Shown one piece after another: positions 40,559-50,893 of a DNA stretch of 64,000 nucleotides. Within the stretch, counting starts at the first letter, position 1; every line of letters begins with the position of its first letter. Source of the stretch: Paracoccus denitrificans (GTDB lineage: Bacteria > Pseudomonadota > Alphaproteobacteria > Rhodobacterales > Rhodobacteraceae); the NCBI GenBank assembly GCA_005768755.1, contig VAFL01000004.1, positions 186,001 through 250,000 of the forward strand. Reading direction: 5' to 3'. Both the position numbers and the translations under genes were made by a program. The notes below the pieces were generated by a model, which saw only the letters and a program-made list of their open reading frames with translations, had not been told where the DNA came from and made no database searches.

Positions 40559-41450
40559 GACGCGGCACATCGCCAGCGACGACCGCGCCAACCGGATCGG
40601 CAGTGCCTGGATGGTGACGGCCATGGCTGTCTTCGCCGTCGAGGACGCGCTGATCAAGGCTGCCGCAAAAACCCTGCCCACCGCCGAAGCGCTGATGCTG
40701 TTCGGTCTTGGCGGGGCGCTGGTGTTCGGGATCTGGGCGATTGCGACCGGGCAACGCCTGATCTCGGCGGATGTCCTGTCACGCACGATGCAGCTGCGCT
40801 TCCTGTTCGAGGTGGCGGGCCGGCTTTTCTATGTCCTGGCGATCACGCTGACGCCGCTGTCGTCGGCGACTGTGATCTTGCAGGCAACGCCACTTGTGGT
40901 GGTCGCAAGTGCCGCATTGGTCTTTGGCGAAAAGGTGGGGCCAAGGCGCTGGCTGGCGATCCTGATCGGGCTGATCGGTGTGGTCATCATCATCGGACCG
41001 GGGACGGACAGCTTTTCGGCGCTGTCGGTACTGGCGGTGATCGGGATGCTGGGCTTTGCCGGGCGCGATCTGGCCAGCCGGGCGGCCCCAAAGGGGCTGG
41101 GCACGGCAGTTCTGGGCTTTTACGGCTTCGTCGCGATCATCGTCGCGGGGGGGCTGTATGCATTTTGGGAAGAAACCGTTTTCGTGACGCCCGGCGCCTC
41201 TGCCGCGGTTGCGCTTCTGGGGGCGGTGCTGGCGGGTGTGGGCGCTTATTCCTGCCTGATGAAGGCGATGCGCACGGGCGAGGTGTCGGCGGTCACCCCG
41301 TTTCGTTATTCGCGCCTGTTGTTCGGGATCGCGCTTGGCGTCCTGTTCTTTGGCGAATCGCTGAGTGTGGCGATGATCATGGGTTCGGCCCTGATCGTGC
41401 TTTCAGGACTGTTCATTCTTTGGCGCGGCAAACAATTGCAGCAGGACTGA
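40530..41450 (+). CDS. EamA/DMT-superfamily transporter
   Basis: 306-aa inner-membrane protein with ten helices in two EamA repeats ([13 protein letters not shown] opening the first; [40 protein letters not shown] closing it, and [23 protein letters not shown] in the second). The substrate is unknown; relatives export amino acids or metabolites. ATG 40530 overlaps apt by 29 bases; GTG 40551 (overlap 8) is an equally reasonable start. Confidence 0.9.
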   Translation: MPFASSRVPETRHIASDDRANRIGSAWMVTAMAVFAVEDALIKAAAKTLPTAEALMLFGLGGALVFGIWAIATGQRLISADVLSRTMQLRFLFEVAGRLFYVLAITLTPLSSATVILQATPLVVVASAALVFGEKVGPRRWLAILIGLIGVVIIIGPGTDSFSALSVLAVIGMLGFAGRDLASRAAPKGLGTAVLGFYGFVAIIVAGGLYAFWEETVFVTPGASAAVALLGAVLAGVGAYSCLMKAMRTGEVSAVTPFRYSRLLFGIALGVLFFGESLSVAMIMGSALIVLSGLFILWRGKQLQQD

Positions 41451-41561
41451 CAGGTTCGGTCGAGCCGGGGTTGTTGGCGGCGGCGAAATCGCCTTTCCTG
41501 CCCGAAAGCCCGACTGCGCAGCGCGTCCAGCGAACAGGCCATCACCTGAAAGGACCAGAAA

Positions 41562-42869
41562 ATGCGATTCTCTGTTAAAAGCATTATTTTTACCGGATTT
41601 CTTGCCGCGACATTACCCGCCTTTGCCCAGGATGCGACAGAAGCTGGGGCCGGTCAGGGTGGCCCTGCCGTCAACTCGACAGTGTTCCGGTCCGAACATA
41701 TCAGTGCCGTCACCTCGATCACCGAGGTTTTCGGACGCAGCCAGCGGCTGACGGCGGTCGTTCTGGAATACGATGTTCCGGTTGCGAATGACGGCGTGTC
41801 ACCCGCGCAATTCAGCGTCACGGATCGCAATATCCTGCGCGCTTATACCAATGACAGCGCGGCAAAGGACGCGACAGGTCGCGATGGTCGCTTCGTGGTG
41901 CTGGAACTTGACCCGAATGATGCGGGCGCGGCTGTCTACGCGCCGGGCGTGGACGAACCGGCGCAGGCCGTGGTGTCGCAGGTTCAGCCCGTGAAGGCAG
42001 TGGATGGCAACAGCCTTGCTGCGACCGAAACAGCCCTGATCAACACGCGCCAGCAGAACCTGATCGTCGATGATTTCCGGCAGTTCCGCTTCACCGATCC
42101 CGAAACCGGGCTGATCCTGAACTATAACCTGTTCATTCCGGCGGATCATGACGCATCGCAGAAGTTTCCGCTGGTGCTGTTCATGCATGACGCCGGTGTG
42201 ACCGGCACCAATCCGCTGCGGACGTTGGAACAGGGGCTTGGCGCGGTGTCCTTCGCCAGTCCAGAGGATCAGGCAAAGCACCCATCTTTCGTGCTGGCCC
42301 CGCAATATCCGGTCAATCTTGCCAATGACGCCTCTGAAACCTCGGTCTATGCCGATATCACGGTGCGGCTGATCGCGGCGCTGCAGCAGGAATACAGCAT
42401 CGATCCAGACCGGATCTACACGACCGGGCAGTCGGGCGGCTGCATGACGTCGATCGCGCTGAATATCAAATATCCCGATCTGTTCGCGGCCTCGCTTCTG
42501 GTGGCCGGGCAATGGGATACGTCTGTCGTCGCGCCGCTGGCTGACAAGAACATCTTCGCGATCGTGTCGCAGGATGACAGCAAGGCTTATCCCGGCATGT
42601 CTGCCATCATGGACGTGCTGGAACAGAACGGCGCGAATGTGACCCGTGCCGAGTGGAACGGGCGGGCCTCGCAGGACGAATTTGCCGAGGCCGTTGCAGC
42701 GATCCGTGCGGCCGGGCCGGACAGCAATGCATATTTCGTTGCATTCGAGAAAGGGACCGTCATTCCGGAGGGCGAAAGCAGTGAAGGCGGCGCAGGGCAC
42801 GTGAACACCTGGCCCATCGCCTACGCCATCCCCGGCGTACGCGACTGGCTGTTCGAACAATCCAGATAG
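41562..42869 (+). CDS. Secreted esterase with Ig-like N-terminal domain
   Basis: 435 aa with signal peptide (MRFSVKSIIFTGFLAATLPA, cut after AFA at 22). Residues about 40-150 fit the Ig-like domain placed before the hydrolase in EstA-type esterases; about 175-430 form an alpha/beta-hydrolase domain of the PHB-depolymerase-like kind with the nucleophile in TTGQSGGCM (Ser291) and LVLFMHDAG. The final His is probably GHVNTWP. The natural substrate is unknown. Ribosome site GAAAGGA precedes the ATG. Confidence 0.87.
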   Translation: MRFSVKSIIFTGFLAATLPAFAQDATEAGAGQGGPAVNSTVFRSEHISAVTSITEVFGRSQRLTAVVLEYDVPVANDGVSPAQFSVTDRNILRAYTNDSAAKDATGRDGRFVVLELDPNDAGAAVYAPGVDEPAQAVVSQVQPVKAVDGNSLAATETALINTRQQNLIVDDFRQFRFTDPETGLILNYNLFIPADHDASQKFPLVLFMHDAGVTGTNPLRTLEQGLGAVSFASPEDQAKHPSFVLAPQYPVNLANDASETSVYADITVRLIAALQQEYSIDPDRIYTTGQSGGCMTSIALNIKYPDLFAASLLVAGQWDTSVVAPLADKNIFAIVSQDDSKAYPGMSAIMDVLEQNGANVTRAEWNGRASQDEFAEAVAAIRAAGPDSNAYFVAFEKGTVIPEGESSEGGAGHVNTWPIAYAIPGVRDWLFEQSR

Positions 42870-42888
42870 CCGGGAAGACGTGCTGAAA

Positions 42889-43218
42889 CAGGGTCGAAAC
42901 AGACCCGATCATCAGGACGAAGCTTGCCAGCACAAATCTCGATAACAGCGCGGCAATGCCCGGCCACCTTATGGCGCTTACCAGATTTGCTGTCTGCGCG
43001 ACGGCCAGCATCGGCAACCCGGCATGTCACGCGAGGCTGAAGAGCCATGCCGAACGGTTCAGATGTGCTGCACTTCTGCCATCCCGAAAGTCGGAAAAAG
43101 CCCGATGCGAGCGGTGACATGAACCAGAAGAAGGCGGAAAGTGCGGGCGCCTGCATCACCAGGATCAGCCAGACCCATGGCAGAACAGGACGAAGTTCCG
43201 CCGTTTGCTGGTCCGGTG
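42889..43218 (-). pseudogene. Possible remnant of a small membrane-protein gene
   Basis: The 358-base gap 42870-43227 has no intact gene. On the minus strand one frame reads LPWVWLILVMQAPALSAFF then FMSPLASGFF (about 43190-43090), hydrophobic and without a nearby start codon. A second frame reads LLSRFVLASFVLMIGSVSTLF (about 42965-42900). Together they look like a two-helix membrane protein broken by a frameshift. No homologue is recognised, so this could also be chance. Confidence 0.3.
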
Positions 43219-43227
43219 GTGCTGCGC

Positions 43228-44856
43228 TTATGGAACGTCGATCTTGCCACGCAGCGGCACATCGGCATGAGAGGCCGCGTCGTGACGCTCGATCAGGCGA
43301 TGCACGGGTGGGTCGCCCTCGCCCTGATGCAGGCGGTGAAGAGCCTCGGTCACCGCAGTATCTGTGACGGTGCGGCGGCTGTTATGGCGGATGTAATCGT
43401 CCCATGTGGCGATGTGATAGCTTTCCGACCAGTGATCAGGCTTTTCCAGATCGCGCAGCAAAACCCATGATCGCGCCCCGTCCCGGCGACGGATATCGCG
43501 GCGTTTGACCATCAGCGACAGAAATTCGCGCGTGTCCTGTGGCGCGATGTGATAATCGACCATGACCATGATCGGTCCGGAACGCCCGCGCAGATCAAGG
43601 CCCAGTTCCGGCTCTCGGAAACGGTTGGCGGGGGACAGGTCGGACTGGCTGAATTCCGGCATCGGCAGCGCGAAACCAAGCGCCGCTGCGCCCAGCAGTG
43701 CGATGCCCGCGCCGATCAGCGCCTGATCGACGCCCGACGCTTCGGCCACGGCGCCCCACAGCCACGCGCCTGCCGCCATGCCGCCGAAGGTGACGGTCTG
43801 ATACATTGCCAGCGCACGCGCCACGACCCATCGGGGCGTCGACAATTGCACAGTGACGTTGAACAGCGACAGCGTGACCACCCATGCCAACCCCGCCGGG
43901 AACATCGCCAGTGCGTGGATCCAGACGTTGTCGGTCAGCCCGACGATCATCAGCGCAAGGGCGAACAGCGTCATCGACAGCCGCACGACCCATTCATTGT
44001 TGAACCGGGCCCGGATGCGGGTATTGGTCAGCGCCCCGATGATGGCGCCTGCGCCGAAGCAGCCCAGCAGGATGCCGAACAGAAGCGATCCGCCCTCGGG
44101 GTGGGATTTCGCGACCAGTGGCAGAAGTGCCATCAGCGCTGCGGCAGATAGGCCGAACGCGGCCGACCGGCTGAGAACGCGCACCAGATTCGGCGACAGC
44201 GCCACATAGCGCAGCCCCGCGCCAACGGCCGAAACGAATGGCTCACGCGCAATGGTGCGCGGCGGATAATCCGGCTTCCAGCGCAGCATCGCGATCAGCA
44301 GCGGGATAAAGCTGAAGGCGTTGATGATGAAGCCCATCGCCGCGCCCCAGGCCGCGACGATCAGTCCTCCGGCCGCCGGCCCGACAGAGCGCATGAGGTT
44401 GAAGCCAACGGAATTCAGCGTGACGGCCTGCGGCAAATCTTCGCGCGGGACCAGATCGCCCATGCTGGCCTGCCAGGGCGGGTTATACAGCGCCTGACCC
44501 ATCCCGATCAGGAATGTGAGGGCCAGAAGCGACCAGGGCGTGATCGCGCCGTTCCACGCGACGAGGGCGAGCAGGACCGACATCAGCGCCATGAATGCGA
44601 GCGCTGCCAGCATGATCTGGCGACGGTCGAAAATATCTGCAAGCGCGCCCGACACCAAAGCGAACAGCATGATGGGCAGCGTGTTCGACGCCTGCACAAG
44701 TGCAATCAGTGTGGCATTGCTGGTCAGTTGGGTCATCAGCCATGCAGCGCTGACCGCTTGTACAAGGCCACCGAAATTCGACACCAGGGTCGCGGACCAA
44801 AGGGTCCGGAAGGCGGGGTGCCGGAACGGCGCGAAGGTCGAAGGATTTGCTGACAT
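43228..44856 (-). CDS. MFS_3-family exporter with ABM-like C-terminal domain
   Basis: 542 aa. Residues about 1-400 hold about twelve helices of an MFS transporter close to the EntS/MFS_3 group (FRHPAFRTLWSATLVSNFG, GALADIFDRRQIML, PPWQASMGDLVPREDLPQAVTLNSVGFN). Residues about 430-540 (MVMVDYHIAPQDTREFLSLM, DGARSWVLLRDLEKP, SESYHIATWDDYIRHN) form the monooxygenase-like (ABM) ferredoxin fold that this family carries as a tail. ATG 44856 starts the normal N-terminus. The substrate is unknown. Confidence 0.9.
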   Translation of the reverse strand: MSANPSTFAPFRHPAFRTLWSATLVSNFGGLVQAVSAAWLMTQLTSNATLIALVQASNTLPIMLFALVSGALADIFDRRQIMLAALAFMALMSVLLALVAWNGAITPWSLLALTFLIGMGQALYNPPWQASMGDLVPREDLPQAVTLNSVGFNLMRSVGPAAGGLIVAAWGAAMGFIINAFSFIPLLIAMLRWKPDYPPRTIAREPFVSAVGAGLRYVALSPNLVRVLSRSAAFGLSAAALMALLPLVAKSHPEGGSLLFGILLGCFGAGAIIGALTNTRIRARFNNEWVVRLSMTLFALALMIVGLTDNVWIHALAMFPAGLAWVVTLSLFNVTVQLSTPRWVVARALAMYQTVTFGGMAAGAWLWGAVAEASGVDQALIGAGIALLGAAALGFALPMPEFSQSDLSPANRFREPELGLDLRGRSGPIMVMVDYHIAPQDTREFLSLMVKRRDIRRRDGARSWVLLRDLEKPDHWSESYHIATWDDYIRHNSRRTVTDTAVTEALHRLHQGEGDPPVHRLIERHDAASHADVPLRGKIDVP

Positions 44857-44878
44857 CGGCCGCAGTCTGCCCGGAACG

Positions 44879-44908
44879 ACAAACCCCCGCAAGCGGCTTG
44901 CGGGGGTT
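44879..44908 (-). terminator. Terminator of the GlsB/YeaQ gene
   Basis: AACCCCCGCAAGC (44882-44894) pairs with GCTTGCGGGGGTT (44896-44908). On the minus strand it follows the 84-aa gene by 24 bases and ends in TTTG. The T run is short. Confidence 0.65.
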
Positions 44909-44931
44909 CATGTTGTTGTTGGCCGGCTGGC

Positions 44932-45186
44932 TCAGGTTGCGCGGTTGATCAACCGCAGCAAGACCAGAAGGATCACCGCACCGATTGTTGCGTAAATGAT
45001 CGAGCCGAGCCAGTTGCTGCCTTCACCCGAGCCCATGCCCAGGGCGGGAAACAGGAAGGACGCAATCAGCGCACCCACGATCCCGACAACGATATTGACC
45101 AGAACGCCCTGACCGTGACCTTTCACGATCTGGCCGGCCAGCCAGCCTGCGATTGCGCCAATAATGATCGCAACGACGATTTCCAT
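44932..45186 (-). CDS. GlsB/YeaQ/YmgE-family membrane protein
   Basis: 84 aa with three membrane helices and the family pattern GAIAGWLAGQIVKGHGQGVLVNIVVGIVGALIASFLF. These transglycosylase-associated proteins are stress-induced in many bacteria; the molecular role is unknown. It has its own terminator and lies divergent from the nuo promoter region. Confidence 0.93.
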   Translation of the reverse strand: MEIVVAIIIGAIAGWLAGQIVKGHGQGVLVNIVVGIVGALIASFLFPALGMGSGEGSNWLGSIIYATIGAVILLVLLRLINRAT

Positions 45187-45408
45187 ACTGTGTCTCCCTT
45201 TCAGTTGGTCCTGACAATTTCAGTCTAACGCCGAACGCCACTGCTTGCGAGGGGTTCCGCAGAACTGTAAAAATCTGAAACTGTTGCTTTTCGTGCCAGC
45301 ATTTCGCGCAGGTCCGCCGTGACTGCAGTCGCCGGTCAAGCAGGGGCACCGATTGCGGCTGACGCGGCGGGGCGGGATTTTCGCTGACGGGAATCGTACC
45401 TGCCCGAG
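45187..45408. other. Divergent regulatory gap between GlsB/YeaQ gene and nuo
   Basis: No gene. Together with the nuo leader this makes a 310-base space. It must hold the promoter of the 84-aa gene. Short frames inside lack support. Confidence 0.5.
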
Positions 45409-45437
45409 TTGACCCTAATTCGCGGCAGGGATACATG
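45409..45437 (+). promoter_or_regulatory. Predicted sigma-70 promoter of the nuo operon
   Basis: TTGACC (45409-45414), 17-base spacer, TACATG (45432-45437). It is the best promoter match I see ahead of nuoA, placing the transcript start near 45444 and giving a leader of about 53 bases. Confidence 0.55.
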
Positions 45438-45460
45438 GACATTAGCCCAACCCAAACGCA

Positions 45461-45479
45461 GCCACAGTCAGGCTGTGGC
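45461..45479 (+). promoter_or_regulatory. Hairpin in the nuo leader
   Basis: GCCACAG and CTGTGGC form a 7-bp stem with a five-base loop, ending four bases before the AAGGGAG ribosome site of nuoA. No T run, so not a terminator; it may affect translation start or mRNA stability. Confidence 0.4.
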
Positions 45480-45496
45480 ATAAGGGAGCCTGAAAA

Positions 45497-46467
<971 letters not shown>

Positions 46468-46470
46468 GCG

Positions 46471-47088
46471 ATGGCGATTTATCCCGATCTCAACGCGCTG
46501 TCCGACCTGTCCGATCTGGTTCAGGTGCGCTTTCCTGACGATGTGCAATCGGCCACCACGGCTTTTGACGAACTGACAGTGACCGTCGGCTTGTCCGGTC
46601 TGCTGCGGGTCATCGAATTCCTGCAATCGGACGCGAATTGCCGGTTCTCGACGCTGATCGACATCACGGCAGTCGACCACCCGGAACGTCCTGCGCGGTT
46701 CGACGTGGTCTACCAGTTCCTGTCGATGTACAGAAACCAGCGCATCCGCGTGAAGGCCGCCGTCCGCGAGGACGAACTTGTGCCATCCGCCACGGGCCTG
46801 TTCCCCGGCGCCGACTGGTACGAGCGGGAAGTCTTCGATCTGTTCGGCATCATGTTCTCGGGTCATCCTGACCTTCGCCGCATTCTGACCGATTACGGTT
46901 TCCGCGGCTATCCGCTGCGCAAGGACTTCCCGACCACCGGCTATGTCGAGGTCCGCTATGACGAGTCGTTGAAGCGCGTCGTCTACGAGCCGGTGCGGCT
47001 GACGCAGGAATACCGGCAGTTCGATTTCCTGTCACCCTGGGAGGGCGCCAAATACGTCCTGCCCGGCGACGAAAAGACAGAGGGCTGA
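46471..47088 (+). CDS. nuoC: NADH-quinone oxidoreductase subunit C
   Basis: 30-kDa hydrophilic subunit of the connecting arm. 205 aa: [30 protein letters not shown] and the signature [31 protein letters not shown] separate gene, not fused to nuoD. Four bases after nuoB. Confidence 0.97.
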   Translation: MAIYPDLNALSDLSDLVQVRFPDDVQSATTAFDELTVTVGLSGLLRVIEFLQSDANCRFSTLIDITAVDHPERPARFDVVYQFLSMYRNQRIRVKAAVREDELVPSATGLFPGADWYEREVFDLFGIMFSGHPDLRRILTDYGFRGYPLRKDFPTTGYVEVRYDESLKRVVYEPVRLTQEYRQFDFLSPWEGAKYVLPGDEKTEG

Positions 47089-47091
47089 TCC

Positions 47092-48327
47092 ATGGACGGC
47101 GATATTCGTGTCAACAGCTATGACGACGGTTCGGTCGATGCCCGCACCGAAGAGCAGGAAATCCGCAATTTCAACCTGAATTTCGGGCCTCAGCACCCGG
47201 CGGCCCATGGCGTGTTGCGCCTTGTCGTCGAACTTGACGGCGAGGTGGTCGAGCGCTGCGATCCCCATATCGGCCTGCTGCATCGCGGCACCGAAAAGCT
47301 TATGGAATCGCGCACTTACCTGCAGAACCTGCCGTATTTCGACCGGCTCGACTATTCGTCACCGCAGAATCAGGAACATGCCTGGTGTCTGGCCATCGAA
47401 AAGCTGACCGGGATCGAGGCGACGCCGCGCGCCAAGATCATCCGCGTTCTCTTCAACGAGATGGGGCGGATTCTGAACCACCTTCTGGGCATCACCACCG
47501 GCGCGCTGGATATCGGCGCGCTGACACCGCCGCTTTGGGGGTTCAAGGCGCGCGAGGAACTGATGGTGTTCTGCGAACGCGCCTCGGGCGCGCGCCTGCA
47601 CATGGCGTATTACCGGCCCGGTGGCGTGCATGAAGACCTGCCGCCCGATCTGATCGACGATATCGAAGCCTGGTGCGAGACTTTCCCGGCACTTGTCGAC
47701 GACCTGAACACCCTGCTGACCGAAAACCGCATCGTGAAACAGCGCCTTGTTGATATCGGCATCGTGACCGAACAGGACGCGCTGAACTGGGGTTACACGG
47801 GCGTCATGGTCCGCGGCTCGGGCCTCGCATGGGATCTGCGCAAGTCGCAGCCCTATGATGGCTACGAGGAGTATGATTTCCAGATTCCCGTGGGCAAGAA
47901 CGGCGATTGCTATGACCGGTATCTGGTCCGCATGGCCGAGATGCGCGAATCCTGCAAGATCATGAAGCAGGCGGTCGCAAAGCTGCGCGTGACGAAGGGT
48001 GATGTGCTGGCCCGAGGCAAGTTGGCCCCGCCGAAACGGACGGCGATGAAGACGGACATGGAAAGCCTGATCCATCACTTCAAGTTGTATACCGAAGGGT
48101 TCAAGGTCCCCGCCGGCGAGGTCTATGCCGCAGTTGAGGCGCCCAAGGGCGAATTCGGCGTCTACCTGGTCTCGGACGGGACCAACAAGCCCTATCGCGC
48201 CAAGCTGCGTGCGCCGGGCTTTGCCCATTTGCAGTCGATGGACTGGATGGCGACCGGTCATATGCTGTCTGATATCCCGGCCTTCATCGCAACACTTGAT
48301 ATCGTGTTCGGCGAGGTTGACAGATGA
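47092..48327 (+). CDS. nuoD: NADH-quinone oxidoreductase subunit D
   Basis: 49-kDa subunit forming the quinone pocket with NuoB. 411 aa, normal length: [18 protein letters not shown] (His of the quinone site), [18 protein letters not shown]-type [13 protein letters not shown], and a C-terminus ending DIVFGEVDR. The stop overlaps the following lipoprotein start (ATGA). Confidence 0.97.
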   Translation: MDGDIRVNSYDDGSVDARTEEQEIRNFNLNFGPQHPAAHGVLRLVVELDGEVVERCDPHIGLLHRGTEKLMESRTYLQNLPYFDRLDYSSPQNQEHAWCLAIEKLTGIEATPRAKIIRVLFNEMGRILNHLLGITTGALDIGALTPPLWGFKAREELMVFCERASGARLHMAYYRPGGVHEDLPPDLIDDIEAWCETFPALVDDLNTLLTENRIVKQRLVDIGIVTEQDALNWGYTGVMVRGSGLAWDLRKSQPYDGYEEYDFQIPVGKNGDCYDRYLVRMAEMRESCKIMKQAVAKLRVTKGDVLARGKLAPPKRTAMKTDMESLIHHFKLYTEGFKVPAGEVYAAVEAPKGEFGVYLVSDGTNKPYRAKLRAPGFAHLQSMDWMATGHMLSDIPAFIATLDIVFGEVDR

Positions 48328-48467
48328 GCACGTTACGTGTGGTCGCGATCCTGGGCCTGTCATTGACGATGCTGGCTGCGTGTCAGCGTGACCCTGAACG
48401 CGGTTTGTCGGCAGAACGGGCAGGGCCACTTGTGCTGAACCCGCAGGCACCCCCGCCCGCGCGGTAA
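48324..48467 (+). CDS. 47-aa putative lipoprotein in the nuo operon
   Basis: Starts at the ATGA overlap with nuo[26 protein letters not shown] is a textbook short lipoprotein signal with lipobox LAAC and Cys20 as the acylation site. The mature peptide is only 28 residues ([20 protein letters not shown]...), probably disordered, anchored to a membrane on the periplasmic side. No family recognised. Confidence 0.65.
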   Translation: MSTLRVVAILGLSLTMLAACQRDPERGLSAERAGPLVLNPQAPPPAR

Positions 48468-48475
48468 GTTGTTTT

Positions 48476-48492
48476 CCGGCCAGCATGGCCGG
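48476..48492 (+). promoter_or_regulatory. Hairpin in the nuoD-nuoE gap
   Basis: CCGGCC and GGCCGG with a five-base loop lie in the 97-base gap before nuoE. No T run follows. It may shape the mRNA; no gene is seen in this gap. Confidence 0.3.
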
Positions 48493-48564
48493 TGCCAGAG
48501 GAAGGGCAAAGCAGGTGGCGGGATGCCCCTGCTGATCGCCATAGTAAGGAACGGATAGAAGAAG

Positions 48565-49731
48565 ATGCTTCGCCGCCTCAGCCCCATCCAGCCGGACTCG
48601 TTCGAGTTCACGCCAGCGAACCTTGACTGGGCGCGGGCGCAGATGACCAAATATCCCGAAGGTCGCCAGCAATCGGCCATCATTCCGGTTCTGTGGCGCG
48701 CGCAGGAACAGGAAGGCTGGCTGACCCGCGCCGCGATAGAATATTGCGCCGATCTGCTGGGCATGGCCTATATACGTGCGCTGGAAGTCGCGACTTTCTA
48801 CTTCATGTTCCAGCTGCAACCCGTTGGCACCGTTGCGCATATCCAAATTTGCGGCACGACGACCTGCATGATCTGTGGCGCCGGCGAACTGATTGCGGTC
48901 TGCAAAGAGAAGATCGCGCCGCAAGCGCATATGCTGTCCGAGGACGGCAAGTTTTCGTGGGAAGAGGTCGAGTGCCTGGCCGCTTGCGCGAATGCCCCCA
49001 TGGCGCAGATCGGCAAGGATTACTACGAGGATCTGACGGCCGATAAGCTGGCCCAACTGATCGACGCGATGGCATCCGGCAAGGTTCCCGTTCCGGGCCC
49101 GCAGGACGGCCGCTTCTCGTCCGAGCCGAAAACAGGCCAGAACGCGCTGATGGATCTGGTCCCGGCGTCAGAGGCTGATAACGCATCGGTCGCGCTGGCC
49201 ATCGACCTGAAGGATACACTGAAGCGCATCGATGGGACCGAAGTGCCGATCCTCACGCCGTGGATTGCCCGGCCGGAAGGTGCTACAGACGATCAGACCG
49301 GCAAGAATACCCAAGCCGAGGAAGAGCCACGTCCCGCCGAAGGCCTTCCCGTCGACGAGACCGGCATCACGGAACAGGAAGCGCCGGTGGAATCTGCCGC
49401 AGCCCCCGAGAAAGAGGCTGAAGACGCCGCTGCGGTTGCCGATCGCGCCGATGACCAGCCTGCCATCACCGGCCGCCAACCCCTGAAGCTGGAGGCGCCA
49501 CGAGAGGGGGGGGCCGATGACCTGAAAGAAATTTCCGGTGTCGGTCCGTCGCTGGAGACGTTGCTTCACAGCCTTGGCATCTATCATTTCGATCAGATCG
49601 CAAATTGGGACGATGCGGAAATTGCCTGGGTTGACGAGAACCTGGAGGGCTTCAAGGGCCGGGTCAGCCGCGACGAATGGGTTCGGCAGGCGAGGCAATT
49701 TGTCAAGGAACGTGACGGCAAGACCAGCTAG
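48565..49731 (+). CDS. nuoE: NADH-quinone oxidoreductase subunit E with H3TH tail
   Basis: 24-kDa subunit holding 2Fe-2S cluster N1a. Residues 1-180 are normal NuoE with ligands Cys96, Cys101, Cys137 and Cys141 ([26 protein letters not shown]). The 388-aa length is over twice usual: after about 200 comes an acidic Pro/Ala/Glu linker and, from about 317 to 380, a compact helix-hairpin-helix (H3TH, COG3743-like) domain starting [20 protein letters not shown]. The same domain ends the next gene's product. Confidence 0.95.
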   Translation: MLRRLSPIQPDSFEFTPANLDWARAQMTKYPEGRQQSAIIPVLWRAQEQEGWLTRAAIEYCADLLGMAYIRALEVATFYFMFQLQPVGTVAHIQICGTTTCMICGAGELIAVCKEKIAPQAHMLSEDGKFSWEEVECLAACANAPMAQIGKDYYEDLTADKLAQLIDAMASGKVPVPGPQDGRFSSEPKTGQNALMDLVPASEADNASVALAIDLKDTLKRIDGTEVPILTPWIARPEGATDDQTGKNTQAEEEPRPAEGLPVDETGITEQEAPVESAAAPEKEAEDAAAVADRADDQPAITGRQPLKLEAPREGGADDLKEISGVGPSLETLLHSLGIYHFDQIANWDDAEIAWVDENLEGFKGRVSRDEWVRQARQFVKERDGKTS

Positions 49732-49756
49732 AATCAACGATACCTCAACGGGGTGA

Positions 49757-50893
49757 ATGATGTTCAAGAACGAATGCTCTCGCAATTGCTGGCTGGCGGC
49801 CGCTGTGGTCGGCCTGGCCGTCTGGCTGTTCAACGCCACGTTGGTCGGCGGTTTCGTTCTGGGACTGATCGCGTTCGTTCTGCTTGGCTCTGCTCTGATC
49901 TGGCTGGTCTGCAACGGTCGCGGAGGCGCGACCGAGGATGCCGCGGTCATGGCCGGTGATGGAACTGCCCAGGCTTCTGTGGGGGATGGTGTGCTGCACC
50001 GGGCCGAGCAGGCGGTGGTCGACGCGAGCAACGCGTTTGCTACAGGCACCGCGGCCGCTGTCGCAAAGGGGCGCGAAGCCTGGCAGGACATGCGCGATGA
50101 CGCGAAGACGCCAGATCGCGACGATGACAGTCGCAAAGATCGGCATGACGACGATGACCATGACGACGATGACGATGACGATGACGATGAAAGCATCCTC
50201 GAACGTGCCGAGGAGCGTCTGGAAAAGGCGGGCGAAGCCGTAAAGGACGCAATGGGGGCACTGGCCGCTCGCGGGAAAGAGGCGATCAGTTCCTTGAAAT
50301 CGCGCAGTGAGGCCGAAGATCAGCCAACTGCCGAAGCACCGCCCGCCGCGCTGTCAGAAAGCGTTTCGCCGTCCGGCCAGTCAGCCGTCCCCACCGACCC
50401 GGCGGAGGCAGAGCACCGGGCCGAGCCGTCAGGTTCGGGCGTTGCGAAGTCAGAAGTTTCTCAGTCGGCACCTGTGGCAGAGCCCTCGCCCGCCAGGGAC
50501 GAGGTGGAAGCGCTGACCGAAATGCCCGAGGATGTGCCGTCCAAATCCGAAATTGAACAGGTCAAGGCGGAAAGCCCAACGCCCAGGACCGAAGCGGAGA
50601 AGCCGCAGGCGACACAGCCCGCAACCGGGATGTCCAGGACCGATGAAGCCGACGACCTTAAGGAAATCAAGGGCATCGGCCCCGCGTTGGAGGCGACGCT
50701 GCACGAAAACGACGTGACCAGTTTCGCCCAGATCGCCGCGTGGAGCGAAACCGATATCGACCATTACGCCGAACTGATCGGGCGCATGGGCGGTCGGATT
50801 CGTAGCGATGACTGGGTGGCGCAGGCCAAGGTTCTGGCGAAAGGGGGCGAGACAGAGTTCTCGCGCCGGGTCGACAAGGGCGAGGTCTATTGA
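49757..50893 (+). CDS. Membrane protein with poly-Asp tract and C-terminal H3TH domain
   Basis: 378 aa. Two close membrane helices (about 12-28 and 31-52), an amphipathic helical stretch, a tract HDDDDHDDDDDDDDDE (130-145), further charged helix, a long Pro/Ser/Glu linker, then from about 297 the H3TH domain EADDLKEIKGIGPALEATLH...RIRSDDWVAQAKVL, closely similar to the NuoE tail. The start ATGATG follows GGGGTGA, 25 bases after nuoE. Function unknown; a link to NuoE or to another partner through the shared domain is inferred. Confidence 0.8.
   Translation: MMFKNECSRNCWLAAAVVGLAVWLFNATLVGGFVLGLIAFVLLGSALIWLVCNGRGGATEDAAVMAGDGTAQASVGDGVLHRAEQAVVDASNAFATGTAAAVAKGREAWQDMRDDAKTPDRDDDSRKDRHDDDDHDDDDDDDDDESILERAEERLEKAGEAVKDAMGALAARGKEAISSLKSRSEAEDQPTAEAPPAALSESVSPSGQSAVPTDPAEAEHRAEPSGSGVAKSEVSQSAPVAEPSPARDEVEALTEMPEDVPSKSEIEQVKAESPTPRTEAEKPQATQPATGMSRTDEADDLKEIKGIGPALEATLHENDVTSFAQIAAWSETDIDHYAELIGRMGGRIRSDDWVAQAKVLAKGGETEFSRRVDKGEVY
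50151..50190 (+). repeat. GATGAC hexanucleotide repeat coding poly-Asp
   Basis: Tandem GAYGAY units (mainly GACGAT/GATGAC) lie inside the gene above. The hexamer length keeps the frame when copies are gained or lost. Confidence 0.7.

Noticed and set aside
47359..49056. 565-aa minus-strand frame over nuoD-nuoE
   Set aside because: Antisense of certain genes; typical GC-driven shadow.
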